Shown piece by piece: positions 5,803 to 9,259 of a DNA stretch of 9,259 nt. Below the pieces are notes generated by a model. That model saw only the letters and a program-made list of their open reading frames with translations, had not been told where the DNA came from and searched no databases. Every line of letters starts with the position of its first letter. Position 1 is the first letter of the stretch. Source of the DNA: Kordiimonadaceae bacterium (lineage in GTDB: Bacteria; Pseudomonadota; Alphaproteobacteria; Sphingomonadales; Kordiimonadaceae); contig JABABO010000108.1 of NCBI GenBank assembly GCA_014238195.1, positions 1 to 9,259 on the forward strand, in the 5' to 3' direction. Made by a program: the position numbers and the translations under genes.

Positions 5803-6346
5803 AGTCAATCTGTTCGTTCTGTAAAAGACCAAACAAATGGCGCCGCTCAACCCAGCCATCGACACGATCAATTTCCAGTTCGCACCAGATCATGCCACAT
5901 TCCTTGATGTGACCAATAACCAGTGCAGCGGCCGTAAAAGCAACATCTGATGTTTGATCATCATCACTATAAAGCTTACGGGGCCGCCCCATAATCATGG
6001 CTGTCCGTTTAGAAGACAGTAGCGACACATGCATCCAGCCTGTTATATTTTCATGATCCCGAACGTGCCGCCACGAACGATGCTCAGCGATCACTTCTAA
6101 GGGCAACCCATGACGCTTATAGACCCATGCAACCGGATATTGCCGCCCAGGTCCTGTCCGCATATAAGCTTTGTGTGCTGCCAAGGAAACAAACCTTGGC
6201 AATGGGTTGCCGCTTTCCCCAAGTGTTGACGTATTTGCCGATCGTTTATTTTCCTGTGCCCCAGATGCATTTTGAGCCATAACAATGCTTGAGAAAAATG
6301 CCGAAGCCAGTAAAATAAGCACTTGAATATGTGTGCGTATACTCAC
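5801..6346 (-). CDS. Exported bacterial SH3-domain protein
   Basis: Predicted 181-residue periplasmic or envelope protein. Seen: an N-terminal signal peptide (Arg4, hydrophobic core about 8-22, likely cleavage after V-M-A24); a linker rich in Ser, Asn and Gly (25-50); and a bacterial SH3 (SH3_4/YgiM-like) domain at about 52-112 with YMRTGPGRQYPVAWVYKRHG (61-80), SWRHVRD and GWMHVSLLS (103-111). A second, more diverged SH3-like unit follows (about 115-172) with LYSDDD, CGMIWCELE and DGWVERRHLFG. Such domains usually bind peptidoglycan or peptide ligands. The start is GTG, supported by AGGGG (complement of 6353-6357) 6 nt upstream. It is divergent from the 2-hydroxyacid dehydrogenase gene across 169 nt, an arrangement I recall from other alphaproteobacteria; why they are linked is unknown. 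Confidence 0.85.
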   Translation of the reverse strand: MSIRTHIQVLILLASAFFSSIVMAQNASGAQENKRSANTSTLGESGNPLPRFVSLAAHKAYMRTGPGRQYPVAWVYKRHGLPLEVIAEHRSWRHVRDHENITGWMHVSLLSSKRTAMIMGRPRKLYSDDDQTSDVAFTAAALVIGHIKECGMIWCELEIDRVDGWVERRHLFGLLQNEQID

Positions 6347-6372
6347 AGTTTACCCCTGTTTGACCTTAAGGT

Positions 6373-6401
6373 TTGAAACCAGCCTTTGCATCTGTTAGAA
6401 G
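6373..6401 (+). promoter_or_regulatory. Weak candidate sigma-70-like promoter for the dehydrogenase gene
   Basis: TTGAAA (6373-6378), a 17-nt spacer, then TAGAAG (6396-6401), matching the consensus boxes at 5 of 6 and 4 of 6 bases. It would leave a leader of over 100 nt before the start at 6516. It is the best candidate I found in the divergent spacer 6347-6515, but such matches occur by chance. Confidence 0.22.
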
Positions 6402-6515
6402 CTAAAGCTAATGTGTGTTAATAGTGTAAATATATTTCAGCGCAAATTTCAAACACAGCCGCGCATGTACAAACATTATGAGCATAGATGACGACAGTAG
6501 AAAAGGTTTTTGTGA

Positions 6516-7505
6516 ATGAGTGGAACTTCTAAAGTGAAACGTCCTGTTGTGATTGTCACGAGGCGCTTACCTGATAACGTGGAAACACGTATGGCAGAAT
6601 TGTTCAATGTGACCTTAAATCTGACCGATAAGCCTTACACTAAAAAACAATTAATCGAAGCTGTTAAGGTCGCTGATGTTTTAGTGCCAACGGTGACCGA
6701 TCAAATTGACGCTGACGTGATTGCCCAAGCGGGAGATCAATTGAAACTGATCGCAAATTTTGGTGCAGGCGTTGATCACATTGACCTGAAAGCTTTAAGC
6801 GAGAAAAAGATAATTCTGACCAATACGCCAGGGGTATTGACAGAAGATACAGCATCACTGGCGATGGCTTTATTGCTGAGTGTGCCGCGCCGTATGTTTG
6901 AGGGTGAAAAAATCTTGCGATCGGGTGAATGGACAGGTTGGACCCCAACATTTTTAATGGGGCATCGCATTCAGGGCAAACGTCTTGGCATCATTGGTAT
7001 GGGGCGGATTGGCCAAGCGATTGCAAGGCGGGCGCGGGCTTTTGATATATCAGTGCATTATCATAATCGTACCCCAGTTCCTCATCATATTGAAGAAGAC
7101 CTAGAAGCGACTTACTGGAAAAACCTAGATGAAATGATGGGGCGGATGGACTTTGTGTCGGTCAATTGCCCGCTGACAAAAGAAACGCAGCATCTTCTTG
7201 ATCGAAAACGCCTGAAACGTATGCAGCCGCATGCTGTATTGATCAATACGGCACGGGGTGAAATTATTGATGAAAACGCGCTGGCGGAGCTTCTGGAGAT
7301 GAACCATATAGCTGGGGCTGGCCTTGATGTGTTTGAGGAAGAACCGAGCATAAATCCCAAGCTTTTGGAGCTGAATAACGTTGTACTGTTACCGCATATG
7401 GGCAGTGCTACTATCGAAGCCCGTGTTGAAATGGGAGAAAAGGTGCTGATAAATATTCGCACCTTTATGGATAATCACCGACCACCCGACCGTGTTTTAA
7501 TATAA
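6516..7505 (+). CDS. D-2-hydroxyacid dehydrogenase (glyoxylate/hydroxypyruvate reductase-like)
   Basis: Predicted cytosolic NAD(P)H-dependent enzyme of 329 residues, full length for the family, reducing 2-keto acids such as glyoxylate or hydroxypyruvate to D-2-hydroxyacids. Seen: an N-terminal substrate-binding half with NFGAGVDHID (81-90); a Rossmann dinucleotide loop GIIGMGRIGQA (158-168); and the catalytic residues Arg247 in NTARGEIID, Glu276 in DVFEEEP and His294 in LLPHMGSAT. Asn184-Arg185 after the second beta strand (HYHNRTP), rather than an acidic residue, favours NADP(H). AAAAGG (6501-6506) lies 9 nt before the ATG. The family labels D-glycerate dehydrogenase, glyoxylate reductase and GyaR all fit; sequence alone does not decide between them. 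It lies 110 nt upstream of lepA on the same strand and could share transcription with it. Confidence 0.92.
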   Translation: MSGTSKVKRPVVIVTRRLPDNVETRMAELFNVTLNLTDKPYTKKQLIEAVKVADVLVPTVTDQIDADVIAQAGDQLKLIANFGAGVDHIDLKALSEKKIILTNTPGVLTEDTASLAMALLLSVPRRMFEGEKILRSGEWTGWTPTFLMGHRIQGKRLGIIGMGRIGQAIARRARAFDISVHYHNRTPVPHHIEEDLEATYWKNLDEMMGRMDFVSVNCPLTKETQHLLDRKRLKRMQPHAVLINTARGEIIDENALAELLEMNHIAGAGLDVFEEEPSINPKLLELNNVVLLPHMGSATIEARVEMGEKVLINIRTFMDNHRPPDRVLI

Positions 7506-7510
7506 ACCGT

Positions 7511-7525
7511 GCCCGAAAGGGTTTT
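7511..7525 (+). terminator. Weak possible terminator after the dehydrogenase gene
   Basis: GCCC-GAAA-GGGT forms three G-C pairs plus one G-T pair capped by a GNRA-type tetraloop, running into TTTT, starting 5 nt after the stop codon. The stem is very short. A second small hairpin (7572-7576 with 7584-7588) in the same 110-nt spacer lacks a T-run. Read-through into lepA is quite possible. Confidence 0.25.
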
Positions 7526-7615
7526 GGGTGTCGCGGTATGCCTGAACTTTGCAGATTTTGAAATTTATTAAGGGCTGGTTTACGGCCCAAAAATTATAAA
7601 GAGAATACACTGAGC

Positions 7616-9259
7616 ATGACTGAGCTGAGTAAAATACGCAATTTTTCAATTATTGCGCACATTGATCACGGAAAATCAACGCTTGCGGATCGCTTGATAC
7701 AAGAAACTGGTGGGTTGAGCGAACGTGAAATGAAGCAACAAGTGCTCGATAGTATGGAGATCGAGCGCGAACGCGGCATCACCATTAAAGCCCAAACTGT
7801 CAGGTTGGAATATAATGCTGATGACGGCGAAACATATATTCTGAATTTGATGGATACCCCAGGCCATGTTGATTTTGCTTACGAGGTAAGCCGCTGCTTA
7901 AGCGCGTGTGAAGGATCGCTTCTAGTTGTTGATGCTAGCCAAGGTGTTGAAGCCCAAACTTTGGCAAATGTTTATCAAGCTATTGAACATGATCACGAGA
8001 TTGTCCCTATCTTGAATAAAATTGACCTCCCCGCTGCCGAGCCAGAACGTGTTCGCACCCAGATCGAAGACGTGATTGGTATTGATGCTTCGGATGCGGT
8101 CGCAGCCTCTGCTAAATCGGGGATCGGCATTCACGAGGTATTAGAATCTGTTGTTACTCGCTTACCAGCCCCTATCGGGGACAAAGACGCACCCTTAAAA
8201 GCGCTCCTGATCGATAGCTGGTATGATGCTTATCTTGGTGTTGTGGTTTTAGTGCGTATTGTGGACGGTGTTTTAAAGAAAGGCCAACAGGTGCGCATGA
8301 TGGCGGCTGAAACGGATCACATTGTAGATCGTGTCGGCATTTTTACCCCTAAAGGCGTGAGCGTGCCAGAATTAGGGCCTGGTGAAGTTGGGTTTTTGAC
8401 GGCCTCAATTAAAGAAGTTGCCGATACCCATGTCGGGGATACGATCACAGAAACAAAATCCCAGTGCTTAGAAGCTTTCCCTGGCTTTGCACCAAGCCAA
8501 TCTGTGGTATTTTGTGGTTTATTCCCAGCGGATACCAGCGAATATGAACGCTTGCGTGAAGCTCTGGCAAAATTGCGTTTGAATGATGCAAGTTTTGAAC
8601 ATGAACCCGAAAGCTCAACAGCGCTTGGTTTTGGTTTTCGCTGTGGATTTCTTGGCATGTTGCACCTTGAAATTATTCAAGAGCGCTTAAGCCGTGAATT
8701 TAATTTGGAGCTGATCACAACAAGCCCTAGTGTGATTTACCGCATTTTCTTGACAGACGGAACAATGGCTGAATTGCATAATCCAGCCGATATGCCCGAT
8801 GCTGTCCGTGTTGACTATATTCAAGAGCCTTGGATCAATGCGACTATTCTGGTTCCTGACGAGCATTTGGGTGCTGTCTTGAAGTTATGCGAAGATAAGC
8901 GCGGCATCCAGCAAGACTTGACTTACGCTGGGGCACGGGCGATGCTAAAATATAAGCTCCCCCTGAATGAAGTGGTTTATGATTTTTATGATCGTTTAAA
9001 ATCTGTCAGTCGCGGATACGCCAGTTTTGATTATGAAATGGAAGGGTATGAGCGCTCTGATCTGGTTAAGATGAATATCCTAGTGAATAGCGAACCCGTG
9101 GATGCCCTTGCCATGCTTGTGCACCGCACGCAAGCGGATTCTAGGGGCCGTGCACTGTGTGACCGCCTGAAAGACCTGATTCCACGGCAATTGTTTAAAA
9201 TTCCGATTCAAGCCGCGATTGGTGGAAAAGTCATCGCACGCGAAACGATTTCTGCCATG
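7616..9259 (+). CDS. lepA: Elongation factor 4 (LepA), 3' truncated by window edge
   Basis: Ribosome-associated translational GTPase. The frame is open from ATG 7616 to the window end: 548 residues of the usual roughly 600, so about 50 C-terminal residues lie outside. Seen: G1 AHIDHGKST (14-22), G2 region RERGITIK (51-58), G3 DTPGHVDF (80-87), G4 NKID (134-137) and G5 SAK (165-167), all canonical. Downstream, ALGFGFRCGFLGMLHLEI and the LepA-specific late region with DLTYAGARAMLKYKLPLNE and DFYDRLKSVSRGYASFDYE separate it from EF-G, TypA and tetracycline-protection proteins. LepA promotes back-translocation in vitro and affects initiation or ribosome biogenesis in vivo. The start is preceded by a moderate AAAGAGA (7598-7604) and matches the family N-terminus (SKIRNFSIIAHIDHGK). 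Codon use and higher GC look like ordinary core genome. Confidence 0.97.
   Translation, partial: MTELSKIRNFSIIAHIDHGKSTLADRLIQETGGLSEREMKQQVLDSMEIERERGITIKAQTVRLEYNADDGETYILNLMDTPGHVDFAYEVSRCLSACEGSLLVVDASQGVEAQTLANVYQAIEHDHEIVPILNKIDLPAAEPERVRTQIEDVIGIDASDAVAASAKSGIGIHEVLESVVTRLPAPIGDKDAPLKALLIDSWYDAYLGVVVLVRIVDGVLKKGQQVRMMAAETDHIVDRVGIFTPKGVSVPELGPGEVGFLTASIKEVADTHVGDTITETKSQCLEAFPGFAPSQSVVFCGLFPADTSEYERLREALAKLRLNDASFEHEPESSTALGFGFRCGFLGMLHLEIIQERLSREFNLELITTSPSVIYRIFLTDGTMAELHNPADMPDAVRVDYIQEPWINATILVPDEHLGAVLKLCEDKRGIQQDLTYAGARAMLKYKLPLNEVVYDFYDRLKSVSRGYASFDYEMEGYERSDLVKMNILVNSEPVDALAMLVHRTQADSRGRALCDRLKDLIPRQLFKIPIQAAIGGKVIARETISAM

Noticed and set aside
5671..5907. Rightward 78-codon frame with a hydrophobic N-terminus, GTG start
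   Set aside because: It overlaps the start of the GNAT gene and the 3' end of the SH3-domain gene, has no clear ribosome binding site, and its second half is antisense to well-supported coding sequence.
6664..6970. Leftward frames of 64 and 95 codons inside the dehydrogenase gene
   Set aside because: Antisense shadows of a full-length enzyme with all catalytic motifs; no independent support.
7676..8658. Several leftward frames of 60-113 codons inside lepA
   Set aside because: Antisense to a strongly conserved GTPase gene; their openness follows from lepA codon bias.
1..9259. CRISPR array, tRNA/rRNA genes, transposase or integrase genes
   Set aside because: No regularly spaced repeats, no recognisable tRNA or rRNA segment, and no transposase or integrase motifs were found on either strand.

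Overview
The window looks like part of an alphaproteobacterial chromosome. This rests on three things: the subfamily of the nitronate monooxygenase at the left edge, the divergent pair of a secreted SH3-domain protein and a D-2-hydroxyacid dehydrogenase, and the type of LepA at the right edge. Genus cannot be read from the sequence. A marine lineage is plausible because of the investment in sulfated glycans, but that is inference.

Layout. (1) 1-645: 3' part of a nitronate monooxygenase gene, running in from the left. (2) About 650-5210: a visibly AT-rich island of four glycan-modification genes. Two sulfotransferase genes point left (an Stf0-type enzyme at 704-1504 and a Sulfotransfer_2-type enzyme at 1809-2540). 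A GT32-like glycosyltransferase with a C-terminal TPR-like region (2952-4217) and a second Sulfotransfer_2-type gene (4221-5207) point right and are 3 nt apart. The two halves diverge from a 411-nt spacer. (3) 5204-7505: ordinary chromosomal genes, namely a GNAT acetyltransferase, an SH3-domain exported protein and a 2-hydroxyacid dehydrogenase. (4) 7616-9259: lepA, cut off by the right edge.

The island genes plausibly work together. The glycosyltransferase adds a sugar, and three cytosolic PAPS-dependent sulfotransferases sulfate different positions or acceptors of a surface glycan or lipid. No PAPS synthesis, polymerase or export genes are visible, so the pathway must be completed elsewhere.

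The most unusual observation is in the non-coding spacers. Two of them carry decayed, same-orientation copies of the last codons of the nitronate monooxygenase gene: 1705-1766, strong (46 of 62 aligned bases identical by hand), and about 2841-2910, with a shorter well-matched core. The copies lie after the first and second sulfotransferase genes, and the farther one is the more decayed. This is the pattern expected if glycan-gene cassettes inserted successively at the 3' end of this gene, each displacing the old end. No integrase is visible, so the mechanism is inferred.
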